NCBI GenBank assembly: GCA_944474755.1
Contig: OX104119.1
Coordinates: 84,758,896-84,822,895, forward strand
DNA length: 64,000 nucleotides
DNA from: Limnoperna fortunei
Taxonomy: Eukaryota > Mollusca > Bivalvia > Mytilida > Modiolidae
Direction of reading: 5' to 3'
The position numbers were made by a program, and so were the translations under genes. Positions within the stretch are counted from its first letter, which is position 1. Every line of letters starts with the position of its first letter. The notes under the pieces are model-generated. The model worked only from the letters and a program-made list of their open reading frames with translations, had not been told where the DNA came from and searched no databases. Shown here in pieces: positions 46,561 to 58,960 of this stretch.

Positions 46561-48576
46561 TATATTGTCCATATCCTTTTCTGTAAATCCCTCCTCTAGC
46601 AGGAGCACCGTCACCCAGTCACAACTGTGGATCAGGGTATAACCATCCAACCATCTAATTGCAGATTACAACATCGCTTCGACTGTTAAGCCTCTTATTA
46701 ACTTAATAAAATTCCAGAAAGAATTTTCCCACGAGTTTGACATAATTTTTTTCCCACGAGTTTGACATAATTTTTAACACAGACCTCTGGATTTTATCTA
46801 TTCTATTAAAGGCTCCCTTGGTTAGAAATTAAAAGAAGTACAGTCGAAAATAAGTGTAGCAGTATACATGTCACTTGAAAAAAATTACTTTATAATTTCA
46901 TTATGATTTCTGAATGTTTCTTGTAGATAACACTATATATATTTATATATATATAAATTATTTACTGCTTTATTAACAAGTTTTTTCCAAGATTCTTTCT
47001 CTGGCGGATTTTAGATAAGATTGCGTGGCAACGGCAAATCATATTTAAGAGCAATTTCTGTAACTTTTATAAACCAGCTGTTTGAATTCTTACTTTTCAT
47101 TGTGAGTTGTCTTATTGCTATCTCTCAATATAGCCAAAGTTTGTTATTAAGTGTCTAAAGGTTTACTTATCAATATCACTAACAATTGGAATTTTTTTGT
47201 ATTAATTCTGGCTAATATAGCACTAAAGGGTCTTCATTCATTCAAAACTGCAACAGACAAAGGGAATTTCCTGTTTATTTAGAGACATTGTTAAGACTTT
47301 ATAACTTTTCATACATTGTGTTTATATGAATGTTTAAATTTAAAATACTTAATTACGATCCTCTTTGCTGTTTCTCTATGAACTTTAACATTAACAGGTA
47401 CTGTGTAATCTTGTTGTATCTCCTTTTTTCAGTATTTTACCGCACACACGTATACACACTACACCTGACTGTCGGTTGCTGCTTAAAATTAACGTCAACC
47501 TTAGACTAGTTATTTTTCCAAGGCCCAATAACTTGTCAGCGGTTCTGGGAGAGCCGAAATAAGTTATTTACTATCAACTACTTCCCAAGATGAAACACAC
47601 AAATTTCCGGGTTCTCAATGTTTGTCATGTAGCAAACGTAATTAAACAAAGACACAAAGCAGAGGTCTTTTTTCTGTAGCTTAATAAACTTTAATTAACA
47701 TGATTAAACTTTTCACAAGGTAGATATATGACTAGTTTTCCGACAACTGACATACAATTGTAATACAAAAAGACTCATTGGCATCTTTTCAGTCCTCTTT
47801 ACATGCCAAGTCACTGAAAAAGGAGAAAAAAAAGCAACTGACTAGACTGTTTGGTTCAAGGTACCCAAAAGCATAGTAAATTCATAGACTTTACATTAAA
47901 ATGGCACTTTCCAAATGATGCCAACCCATGCTAAATAATTAGGTAGAGGCCAGAGGAATGAATAAACACTATATATATCTTTGCTATTCTATCGTCAAAA
48001 TTTCCCTGTCAGCCCCTCTGATTAATATTTCAATGGTTTGAACTTTTACCAGATGTAAATTGTGTCACACCTTAAATCCAATCTGATATAGAATCAACAT
48101 TAATAGTTGTTTAAGTGTTAAAAGCCTGACACATCATCAACTTTTACTTTAGTAGCATCCTTATAATTTCTGTTCTATTATGACAAGACCTTATCTCCGC
48201 AAACAGACGTTCGTATCAGCGCACAAAAAAAAAAACAAAAAAAAAAAAAAACAAACAAACAAAACAAAACAAAACAAACAAACACGCTTTTGTGCAAATT
48301 CGGGCAATTATTTTATATTTATATGAGTGTGGACAAATCAGTTCTTTCGTCTTCAAAAATTTTTTTATTCCGATTTGTTTTGTTAATGTTATAACAGACG
48401 TAAGTAACTATGCATATTTTATTGTTTGATCAAGTACCACAATACAACAAAATATCAAGAATTAGTATTAGAGAACTAAGGCAAGTCTTAAAGGTGTCTG
48501 ATCTCGAGAACATTCATCCCAATAAATACTATGTCATGCAAAACCACAGAAACTGCAAGTTAATTTTAACGGAAAC
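46561..48576. other. Intronic AT-rich sequence, nothing recognised
   Basis: No coding-like frame apart from a 60-codon frame at 48410 without similarity I recognise. It contains an A/C-rich low-complexity tract at 48228-48286. Confidence 0.5.
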
Positions 48577-48588
48577 TTTATACATATA

Positions 48589-48940
48589 TTGATTTTGATT
48601 GATTGGATGTCTGCTTTACGTCCAGCGAGCAGTATTTCAGCTATATTCAGGACGGGAACAAGTTAACAAACAATAAATCAACGGAAAATGGGGTAGGGAT
48701 TTAGCCTTTTGTAGTGGCTACAATGAGCCTATTCTTTTTCGAAATCTACAAAAGGTGTCTTTATCGTGCAAGGAGCGTGGCACTCTCCAAACACGTTACC
48801 CACTATGGTCCGCGGTCAGGCTTTCCGTATTATGACCTGACAACCCCCCAATGAGAGGGTCTCCCCTATCCGCCACCTGGGGACACGCTGGGCTGCTCTG
48901 TAGGTCGAGCACTGGGAACCCTCTCAGTATGGTCCCAGTT
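48589..48940 (-). mobile_element. SINE family 2, with target-site duplication
   Basis: Inverted copy of the element at 34574. It starts with the (GATT)n tail and CAGTATTTCAGCTATATTCA and ends ACTGGGAACCCTCTCAGTAT. The flanking direct repeat is TTTATACATATA (48577-48588 and 48941-48952). Confidence 0.85.
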
Positions 48941-49019
48941 TTTATACATATAACACGTCTGCGTCCATTTGAAAAATAGCGTAGGGTATAACTAGCTCAG
49001 AAGCACATCACTACTTTTT

Positions 49020-50114
49020 ATGCCCCCGCGACGACATGTCGGGGGGCATTAAGTTTTACTCATGTCCGTCCGTCCGTCCGTACGTACGTACGTACGTACG
49101 TACGTCCGAACAAATTTCCGTCAAGCTTTTCTCAGAAATCGTACATGAGAACAATTTTAAATTTGGCAGAGTGGTTCAGTATCACAAGTTGTACGTCCTA
49201 AGCGACTTTCAGACCTGTCGCACAACTACTTCCTGTTTGCGACTGGGCCGATATGAAAATGTGTTAACATGAGTATGAAAATTTCCGTCAAGCTTTTCTC
49301 AGAAACCGTACATCAGAACAATTTGAAATTTGGCAGGGTGGTTCAGTATCACAAGTTGTACGTCCTAAGCGACTTTCAGACCTGTCGGACAACTACTTCC
49401 TGTTTGCGACTGGGCCGATATGAAAATGTGTTAACATGAGTATGAAAATTTCTGTCAAGCTTTTCTCAGAAACCGTACATCAGAACAATTTGAAATTTGG
49501 CAGGGTGGTTCAGTATCACAAGTTGTACGTCCTAAGCGACTTTCAGACCTGTCTGACAACTACTTCCTGTTTGCGACTGGGCCGATATGAAAATGTGTTA
49601 ACATGAGTATGAAAATTTCCGTCAAGCTTTTCTCAGAAACCGTACATCAGAACAATTTGAAATTTGGCAGGGTGGTTCACTATCACAAGTTGTACGTCCT
49701 AAGCGACTTTCAGACCTGTCGGACAACTACTTCCTGTTTGCGACTGGGCCGATATGAAAATGTGTTAACATGAGAATGAAAATTTCCGTTAAGCTTTTCT
49801 CAGAAACCGTACATCAGAACAATTTGAAATTTGGCAGGGTGGTTCAGTATCACAAGTTGTACGTCCTAAGCGACTTTCAGACCTGTCGGACAACTACTTC
49901 CTGTTTGCGACTGGGCCGATATGAAAATGTGTTAACATGAGTATGAAAATTTCCGTCAAGCTTTTCTCAGAAACCGTACATCAGCACAATTTGAAATTTG
50001 GCAGGGTGGTTCAGTATCACAAGTTGTACGTCCTAAGCGACTTTCAGACCTGTCGGACAACTACTTCCTGTTTGGGACTTCATTTAGCGGGCGCATCCGT
50101 GTCCCATGGACACA
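49020..50114 (+). mobile_element. Family B hairpin-ended element with six units (copy 2)
   Basis: Same ends, same orientation and same number of units as the copy at 25321, with scattered substitutions. The CCGT/ACGT run after the 5' hairpin is longer here (GTCCGTCCGTCCGTACGTACG-like). Confidence 0.9.
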
Positions 50115-51011
50115 CTATTCAATTTTATTATATAAACCTGTTATATTATTTGTTATAGTTTAAAACGCCATTGTCCAAGGTAAATGTGTATTTAGAGTTG
50201 TGTGTATGTAAGACTTCATTCAACCTTGTGAAAGAGGCGCCTGTACCATATCGTAGTTAAACTATATTGTATGTGGCGATTCTCGTTTATAAACTTTTCA
50301 CATATTTATTATTCTTGCTGCATGTCGGCTTCATTTAAGTAATTTATTTGTCGTATCCCATCCTGTTAACGAATTTTATATAACGATACGTGATGTAAAC
50401 TTTTGTCCGTGTTTGTTAAAACAACTCGGGTTTTAAATACCAAATAAAGAAAAAGATCGCTGCTCAACTGCCTGTTTTCTGTCGAAAAGGATTTATAATT
50501 GATTAAAGAGAGTTCACGAACAACTTCAGGACAATTCGTTATACGTTGTAATACACTAAAAACGTAATGTGACAATTCAAATCAGGATAATTTACCGAAC
50601 TTGTTCAGGGTGATATGTAATGCATAACACATGCATCCGGTTGAACAAATATTCGTCAAGTCTACCGGCACATTAAATCATTATTGATTATTAACAAATA
50701 AAATGCATGTGCAAAATATTCATAAGCAGTGCTTTAAAATGTTCTCTTTTCATTCGGGTAACGATGTTTAAACCCACAATCAATTAAATGACAACGTTTA
50801 TGTTGTCATGAACCACCGCGGAGATATCGTGGCCGGACCCCTGTGGCGACATGCCATGGTAGACTGAACTCCCTCATATGCATCCACCGTGGTAAGATTA
50901 CCTAAGAAGATTCTTAACCACGATAGTAGGCGTGGATATACCATGGTGGGTGATAGTGGAAAGGATTAACTTCCATGGTGGGTTAGTGTTTTTTATAAAA
51001 AACACGTTCCC

Positions 51012-51049
<38 letters not shown>

Positions 51050-51770
51050 CTGCTCTATGAGTTTTCTAAGAAACAAAATGAATATATTGAATTTTTAGTT
51101 GCAATCTTCAAGGTATGATGCCTGTTTCTCTCTAGCGATTTGTGCCGGCATATGAAATAGGATCATTGTTTACCTTAATTTGAGAAATTTTCTGTAGAAA
51201 ATGTATTTATTCCCAATGATATATTTTTATTCCTTGTCACCATGGGTTCTACCTTACTGCACTCTTATAGAATTGTAAACAATGTGTTTTCTGCAAAAAG
51301 AATCACTTTTTATGATACCACAGGCCAAAAGTCAAATTTTACTGCAGAAGATATATGAAGATACATTTTGCAGACAAGATGTTTCCCTATAATTTGTTCT
51401 GGTACACTTTCATAATAAGTACCTGACAAGTGGAGTTCGACCAAATGGTAATTTTTACTCTTACAGAGGTCATTATTCATTTGGTTCACCTATGCAAAAT
51501 AATCCGCAAGGGCGAAACATCAAAATTTTGTATTAAAAATATATATTTTCACTTTAAATTTCATATATGGGGCATTACACATACATGTATAATGCTAAAT
51601 TACATAAAAGTGGGGAAAAGAGTATGGGTGTCCAAGAAATTTGTGTAGGAATTTGACCTTAAAGTTTAAGAATGATTTTTCTACTTTCATTTCAAAGTTG
51701 TGGTCACATTGTACCACATTACACACTTAAGGAAGTGCTTCCACTGTAAAGACATTGCTAGAAGAAAATT
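50115..51770. other. Intronic sequence, nothing recognised besides CCACGGTGG-like motifs
   Basis: At 50812-50990 the motif ACCGCGG, CCACCGTGGT, ACCATGGTGG recurs several times; the rest is AT-rich with no coding signal. Confidence 0.45.
51018..51045. repeat. (AT)n microsatellite
   Basis: About 14 AT dinucleotides in a row, in the intron between exons 8 and 9. Confidence 0.95.
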
Positions 51771-52217
51771 ATGTCTCCCCCCACTTGGTGGGGAGACATT
51801 GTTTTTGTACTGTCTGCCTGTCTGTCACACAGTTATTCTGCTCAATTTCTCTGAAACTATACTCATTCAAATATTAGGAAACTTAGTATGTGACAAGTAT
51901 GCCATATGTAGATATGGATATTACCAGGAAATTCTGATCATCATAATTTAGTTGGAGTAATGGCCCTTTGAACTTAGAATTTTCCTAAAATTCCTCAAAA
52001 ATCATGGTTTCGGCTTAACTCCTCAGAAACTACTGAACCAAATTTTACGAAACTTGGTACATAGAAAGTACACCATATGTGGTTGTGCATATTACCAGGA
52101 AATTGTGTGGGTGTTATGGCCCTTTTATCTTTTCTAACAAATCCTCATAAATCATGGTTTCCAATCAAATCCTCTGAAACTACTGGGGGAGACATCGTTT
52201 TTGTATGCAAAAACAAA
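51771..52217 (+). mobile_element. Family E hairpin-ended element
   Basis: The 5' hairpin is ATGTCTCCCCCCACTTGGTG/GGGAGACAT, then TTTTTGTACTGTCTGCCTGT. About 180-bp units with TCCTCAAAAATCATGGTTTC and CTCTGAAACTACT follow. It ends GGGGGAGACATCGTTTTTGT. Confidence 0.75.
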
Positions 52218-52857
52218 CTTTAATTATTCTTGTTCCACAGTTTCTTTTCAAAATATCCAACACTTAAGCAATAGGAATTATTAGCAAAAGCAGAAACAGA
52301 AGAGAAAATTGGGACTATTTTTTCACATGTCATGATTTGACATACACCGGAAATACATTCCATGAATAGAATAATAACCTCACAACATACAACGGGTTAT
52401 TAAAAACGGAAATAATTATCATCACGTATCAATTACCATGATTATTATTGACGTTAAACACATAACCAACAAAAAATTGTCACTGTGAAAAGATATCAAA
52501 ATCGACCATGCCTGAAGATGTATGCATCCAAATCGACCATGGCTGAAGATGTATGCAACTACTTTTGGACATCTAAGTGCCTTTTTTGGTGGGGGTATGA
52601 TTTTAGTCCAATGTCTTGTACTGTAGCAGAGTGGAAAAGGTCAGGATACGACTATTCATTTTATGAAATAACAGGATCTTTTTGAGAAAATATTTTGAAA
52701 TGCTTCTCAACAATTGAAACAAAACTGCAATATTTATATATATAATCTATAACATATTTTTATTACCGGGTATGCCAATCAGATCTTCAAAATAACAATT
52801 ATTACCAACTTATTTTAACAAAGAAATCCTATAGAAAGAATTGTCAAATGTCTTTAC

Positions 52858-53136
52858 AGGGACCGGGTCACTGATTGGTCAAGGCAGTTTGTTCTGTATT
52901 GATCACAATGTCTGTCAACACTTGAGATTTTGGGTTCAAGTCTCACTGCGGGCAGAGTGTGATCAACTAAAATTTTATTTGACAAGAATTGACAGTTTTT
53001 CTCCTGTATGTTAGGGGTCTTTTCTTGGTACTCCGGCTTCCACCCCCAATGAAAACTGGATGCCTTGATATAGCTGAAAAATTGCTGAACAATGCTGAAA
53101 GTGGCATTAAGTAACATCGAAACAAACAAAACAAAT
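52858..53136 (+). mobile_element. SINE family 1
   Basis: Head GGGACCGGGTCACTGATTGG, B box GGTTCAAGTCTC, full body, tail ATAGCTGAAAAATTGCTGAA with a short internal repeat, then GAAACAAACAAAACAAA. Confidence 0.85.
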
Positions 53137-53411
53137 CAACTGTTTAACAGAAACTGTTATTTGTTCGGAAGTCTAAGACCACTGCCTTGCAATTATATTA
53201 GATACTTGTATGGGAAAATGTCTTATTTAGTTTTAACACTGAGGAAATGTAATCTTAATTGTGATTCTGGCTCTTTAGAGCGTTTGTTGTATGATTCATG
53301 ATAAGCATACAATCCTTTGAATAATACATACTTTTTTGTTTTTAATTCATAGTTTAATGTTAACAGTTTAAATTTTCATCTCCATGTACTGAGGCTGTTG
53401 CTTTATTGTAG

Positions 53412-53987
53412 TTTCAGATAACAAGAAAGCACTATTGATTAGATTGAAAATGGCAAAAAATTCAAGCACTAGTGATAAAAATTCTTCACTGGAGATGGAG
53501 AACTACCCACAGAGCAGCTACAATGTCACTGATTTGCAAGATGAAGAAAACAATCAAAGTAATATCAGAGTGTCCACTGGTACTAGTCATAATATTTCAT
53601 TAAGAAAACCGTTGACAACATATGATAAGCTTGAAGATGAACCTGTAAACACTGAATTTGAAGAACAGATTTTGACCCCTATGCGAAATATGACAGACAA
53701 CAGGGCAATAGAGTTGGAGAGTACTACACAACTGCATACTAATTTAAGGACAGAATTAAATAAAGAAGTTTTTCAAGCTTTGGATGATTTTTGGACTGGT
53801 ATTGAAGAAGTGGATATTCCATCTGATGTGTTTGCAGAATGTGTACTTTTAGATTTTGCAGGAGAGAAGGAATACTATGCCACTCACCCAATATTCCTCA
53901 ATCCAAACACAATATATCTTTTAGTTACAAGCATCATGAAAGATGTACAACCGATCAAAACTGAAGATGGCTTTGATAAGATTGGAG
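53412..53987 (+). CDS. Exon 9: Roc insert and G3 motif
   Basis: The acceptor is CTTTATTGTAG and the donor is GGAG|GTTTGA (576 nt, phase 1-1, about 192 residues). The first 130 or so residues are polar, rich in S, N, E and T, and probably disordered. This low-complexity linker separates switch I on exon 8 from the rest of the GTPase. The ordered part then resumes with VFAECVLLDFAGEKEYYATH, whose DFAGE is the G3 (DxxG) motif, followed by PIFLNPNTIYLLVTSI, a hydrophobic beta strand as in other Roc domains. It is separated from exon 8 by a 16-kb intron full of repeats. Confidence 0.9.
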
Positions 53988-54219
53988 GTTTGAAGCTTTT
54001 TACATTAAAAAAATAGTTTAATAAAAAATTGCACTTTCTGATGTTTTACACATTTTCAGGTGCAATCACTTGGCATCTTTCCATTTTTACAAAATCTTCT
54101 CTGTGGAGACTAGAAAGCCAATTCGAAACAAACTATTAATGTTTAGAAATCGTGTTTACAAATCCAATCTTGATCTATGAACAACCAGGGTTAATAATAG
54201 AATATAGTCATGATAGTTA

Positions 54220-54391
54220 GGAGATACAGTAACTGTATTGTATTTGAAGATTTGCCGGCATCAATTGGTGATTTGATGGTCGGAAATTGAGTTTATTGGC
54301 GACATGTAAGCGGAGCCAGTAAACGGATATTTCCGACAATCAAATCACCAATTGATGCCGGCAAATCTTCAAATACAATACAGTTATCTCC
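54220..54391. repeat. Fold-back palindrome, 172 bp
   Basis: Arms of about 65 bp: GGAGATACAGTAACTGTATT ... GATTTGATGGTCGGAAAT against ATTTCCGACAATCAAATC ... AATACAGTTATCTCC. It lies between Roc exons 9 and 10. Confidence 0.92.
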
Positions 54392-55191
54392 ATTCTAATG
54401 CTACGGCAATAAAAAAACTAAATTAACTGATCAAAATTGGAATTTTTTATTTGCCGGAAATGACGTCTGCGCTTGCGTTAAAATCTGACGGCATCAATCG
54501 TGGAATTGATGCCATGAAATTATTCACGTTATCAAATCAGAATTGATGTTACATCAATAACTGCATTAGAATGGACTATATCTTGTAAATTTCTGACAAT
54601 ATTGTGCAAAATAAATAATGATTGATAAGACTGATTAGCATCAGAAAGTTGTTGACATGTAATAACTTCACTAAAACACGATTTACTTAAAGATCTTGTT
54701 ATATATGGTTGAGACGTTTACTTTACCTCACTGTAAATAAGGTTATTTTGGATGCTGCAGCCGGAACATACAGGATTAGACATTTTTAACGTGGCATATA
54801 TCAATGTGAAGCCTGAAAACTTTCGTTTGTAAAGCTGTTGCAAAACTGGTATGACGAAAGTTGAATTTTTGGAAAAATAACCCTGACAAAACAACACATC
54901 ACATCTTTTTTACCTTTGAGAGACAATATGCATACAGAAAATCGCAATAGTGTTTATGTAAGACTTTACATATATTTCTAGCAATTTCATCAAAACATTG
55001 CCAATGAAGTTTTATTTAACTTTTACATTTTTAGGAACTATTGGGCCAGTTGACTCTGATCTCTAGCATCTGGTTTGTTTCTGTATTAAAAATTGCTTGG
55101 TAACCGCGACATGTTTCATGTTTTGCCATCGTGTGTTAACTATAGTTGAACACCTAGTTATCATGCATGACACATTTATTACTTTTTACAG

Positions 55192-55322
55192 ATTATATAG
55201 ATTTCTGGCTTGATAGTATTCACTGCTGTGTAGTTCATGAGGAACCTGAAGATAAGACAAAAGAAGTGCTAAACCCTCCAGCTATCATCGTTTGCACAAG
55301 AACCGATGAGTGTAAAGATCAT
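55192..55322 (+). CDS. Exon 10: Roc, G4 region
   Basis: The acceptor is TACTTTTTACAG and the donor is GATCAT|GTAAGT (131 nt, entering in phase 1 and leaving in phase 0). It encodes DYIDFWLDSIHCCV, an acidic stretch, and PPAIIVCTRTDECKDH. The strand AIIVC followed by TRTD occupies the place of the G4 guanine-specificity motif (N/T-K-x-D). The lysine is replaced by arginine, and THKD or TRxD variants occur in Roc proteins. This fits exons 9 and 11 on either side in both phase and fold order. Confidence 0.85.
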
Positions 55323-56689
55323 GTAAGTGTTTTGAAATATAGATCATTTGTCTGGTTTTTCTTTGCCCTTTGGAAAAACACTGGCATCTTTGAGGGGAAT
55401 TTCAGTTATTTCAGTTAAATGATAAATGATAATTTGACTTACTTAAGGTTCATGATTTCATGCACTTGTATTACATACAGATGTATCAAAGTAATGTAAA
55501 TGTAAAGAAAATATTTTTATACAGTCTCTTAATTTTTTCTTTTTTTTATTATTCATGTTATTGGTAAGTATCGGTCAAATTGTTAATTTCTGTAGAATAC
55601 TTATAATCTGGAATCTAGTTGACAGATTTCTTTCACCTGCTTGCCATGGTCATGTGACAAAAGAAAAATTTATATTGATTATGGGTTTAGTTCAAAACAT
55701 ATTTTATCGTTGGCTTAAATAGCAGCAAATGTGTCAGACACAAGGTTTGCAACTTAGGATTGTCTTCTCCAATAAATACATCCCTTAAAATAAATCATAA
55801 AATATACATAATAAGTATCTAGTATACAACATTTTGATATTTACTAATACATTTCGAACACACCATAATCCCTTCGTTAAAAATATGTGTTTATAATATC
55901 CATAAGGTTGTATTAAGCTATGGATGAAAACTATTTCAATATTGGATATTAAATCATTTAGAAAGCGAGTACTGTTTATGTGTGCTACTTGTCTGTATCA
56001 TCTACGTTTTTGTATGCTGCCCTCCAAAATACATAGAGTGTTACCTTGCAAAAAAGAAAGAATGCTACTGCACATTTATTACAGACAGAGGTAGAAAATG
56101 TTATGTCTAGGTGAAAAGTTTAATCCAGAAATATGAAAGACTACGTATGACTCAGTTGGTTAACAGAGATCTGGTCTTCTTTGTATTAGTCCCACAATGC
56201 AAATAGTTGATGTTGCAGCAATGTTCTTGTCCTAGTATCGTCGTAGTTGTCCCTCGGCATCTTCATTTTGGTTGGTAGTAAACTGGCATCGTTGAATACA
56301 AACCATGAGTAGTACCTTTAGCTGTAAGTTTGATTTTTGTCCTTTCTGTTGATCCTGTGGTACCATCCTTGGTCGTCATTGTTAGTCCTCACTGACTGTG
56401 GGTAAATGGTCCATACTGTTGATCTATGTGTCTGTGATATAAAACAATAATACTGTAAGTGTGTATGTGTTGACTGTTTTTATAAAAGTGTTGAATGTCT
56501 CGGTGATCTGCTCCTCTAGTAAACGGATTCCTAAAAAAAACTTGTAGGTGCTATCTTTATTCATGTACTCAGCATTTAACCCTCTTTATTGCACATAAAA
56601 ATATGGATGCCATGGTAAAACAAGCAAAATGATCTGCCTGATAGTGTTAATCATTAACAGAAATGGGTAATTAATTAAACACAATTCAC
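55323..56689. other. Intron 10, nothing recognised
   Basis: AT-rich sequence between exons 10 and 11 with no repeat shared with the window and no good frame. Confidence 0.5.
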
Positions 56690-56905
56690 GGTTTCCGGAC
56701 CATAACTCAAAAAGATGTGAACCGATTTTATTGAAACATTGGGATATTGTTACATACCATAAGAGGAGGAACCCTATTGATTTTGGGTAAATCCGTTAAA
56801 GGTCAAGGTCACAGTGACAGAAAAACGTTAGAAAATTTCTTGAATTAGTGGTTTCCGGACCATAACTCAAAAAGTTCTCAACTGATTTTAATGAAACTAT
56901 TGGAA
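56690..56905 (+). mobile_element. Family D internal units, fragment
   Basis: Two tandem units with GGTTTCCGGACCATAACTCA, AACCCTATTGATTTTGGG and GTCAAGGTCACAGTGAC; neither end is present. Confidence 0.55.
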
Positions 56906-57739
56906 GGGATTACTACTTATGAACGGTGGAATTTGCAAAAATTTTGGATCATATTTATTCAGATTTTGGTATTCACAACTGTGGAGTTCAAGAAGCATAA
57001 TGGTCAGATCACAAGATTGTTGGGGCAGATTTGCAATTATAGATTATAGATATGAAAAATACAATAGTGTGAGTTTTTTTAATTATCATGTTTGTTCTTA
57101 CTACACAAATGTAGATATTTATCTAGGAATCAAATAGATGTGGGTTTCAGATATATTGTATGGTTTGCTTATATTGTTTTTCTTGTTAGGACCCTGCATC
57201 GAAGATGTGACACCTTATAGTTTTCACTTTGCCTGTCTGTGCTATTTGTCCTTCCGTCTGTCTGTCTACAAAACTCAAAAACTACATCAAGTACATATCT
57301 GAAATTTTACACAGTGGTTCAGTACTGTTGGAGGATTCACATATTTATATTTTATGCAACTTTGAAAATTTGTTGATAAAGCTTACATTTTTCCTGCTGA
57401 AACCCTTCCTCACTTTGTCTCCTGTTTACAGCAACTCGGCTTTTGCACCCCTGTGCATATTGATTTTAATGATACAAGCTCATGAATTGTTCGTCCTTAT
57501 GATGAGTTTACTGAGGAGAAATCAACCCATTTAAAATAAGGATATATACTACATTAGTTATTGTCTCTGGTCATGTGATTATAAAGAATAATTATCAATC
57601 AATCAAATTACGGTTTATATACTATCCAAAGATATGTAGATTTTGTCATCCCTTAATCACAATATAAGCAATAATTTGAAATATTATACACAGATTGGAT
57701 CAGCTGAAGAAATACTGATTTGTTGATTCTTCATTTTAG

Positions 57740-58960
57740 TTGGAGAAAAGAAAAGAGGATTTCCTTACCCAGATGAGGTCTGTATTAAAAAAAGAAACTA
57801 AGAAGAAGCATATTAGAGAGATTTGCTTTGTATCCAACACTAACGAATCTGATGACAAGGATTTCATTGCTTTGCGTGAAACGATTTTGAAATTCGGAAG
57901 AGAACTAACATACTCTGTACAGTTGCCTTTAAAATGGATTCGTTTAGAGTACTTAATTAATGTTGTTAGAGAGGCTGATTTCAATATATTATCTTGGCAA
58001 GATATTGTTGAATTATCTTTAAAATGTTCAATTGATAGCGAGGGTGAAATAAAACTTTTTCTTCAGTATCAACATAAAGTTGGAGGTGTCATATATTTTG
58101 AAAATTTAAAAGAATATATTATACTGAACCAAATGTGGTTAGCAAATGCATTCAAATGCCTTGTATCAAACAAATTTGATTCAAACCTGAAGCTGACTGA
58201 TGAATGGGATGTACTAAAAAACACAGGAAAGCTTGAGCACTCTCTGATTGTAAAACTCTTTGAAAAGGCACCAAAACTTGATTTTAACAAACATAGTGGT
58301 CATATATTAAATGTAATGGAAATATTTGGCATTATAGTAAAGCTTACAACTTTAATGGAAAATGGACAAACACAAACTTCACCTACGTATTATATGCCTT
58401 GCATGATCTCTGAGAAAGCATCAGTTATAGATGTCATTGATAGGTTTAATACTAATAAAGATAACTGTAAGCGCACACCATGGTTGTGTATGGAGTTTGA
58501 TTTTATGCCGTTTGACTTTTTCAACCATATTTTGTGTTATTATATCAATAAATATCCTATGTGCACTGAACCACAAACCGGTCGAATGGCTATTTATCAT
58601 GGTATGGGAGTGTTCTTTCTTGACAGTACCAATTTCAGAAAATTTATTATGTGTTTCTGTAAAAACACAATAGCACTGCAGATATGGCAATGGAAAAATG
58701 TGGAGAAAGGAAGATGTAAAACAATGCTAGAAGAATTGTGGGGAACAATTGAGAGAGTCAAAGAAAGATTTGAAACAAGGAGAGTATCCTACACTGTTAA
58801 GTCAAAGTGCTCTGATGGCAACATACACATATCTGCTGGTCGCCATAGCTACAGTGAGTTACTGGATTCAGGAGATGACTACTTCTGTGAAGATCATAGT
58901 GATCGTCATAAAACTCAAGATTTCTTTCAGACATGGTTTGAAGACTACCGGTATACAGAG
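57740..58960 (+). CDS. Exon 11: end of Roc, COR domain and C-terminal extension
   Basis: This large exon (1221 nt, 407 codons, phase 0-0) lies between TTCATTTTAG and CAGAG|GTATGA. It starts with a basic helix (LEKRKEDFLTQM) and a G5-like strand IREICFVSNTNES that closes the Roc fold. The segment VQLPLKWIRLEYLI and then the WQDIVELSLKC helix begin the COR region. The winged-helix-like hallmark GGVIYF...ILNQMWLANAFKCLV follows. The last 60 residues carry a Cys/His-rich patch (KSKCSDG, HISAGRHSY, YFCEDHSDRH) resembling the C-terminal end of other mollusc Roc-COR proteins. COR mediates dimerisation in Roco proteins. There are no frameshifts, and the length is normal for a COR exon. Confidence 0.92.

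Noticed and set aside
48410..48592. 60-codon frame with protein-like composition
   Set aside because: No recognisable motif, no good splice sites in phase with the host gene, and it ends beside a SINE; unsupported.
53435..54016. Exon 9 extended to the TAG at 54014-54016 as a single-exon gene
   Set aside because: The frame loses similarity after IGG at the GT donor (53988), and the chain to exon 10 in phase 1 explains it better.
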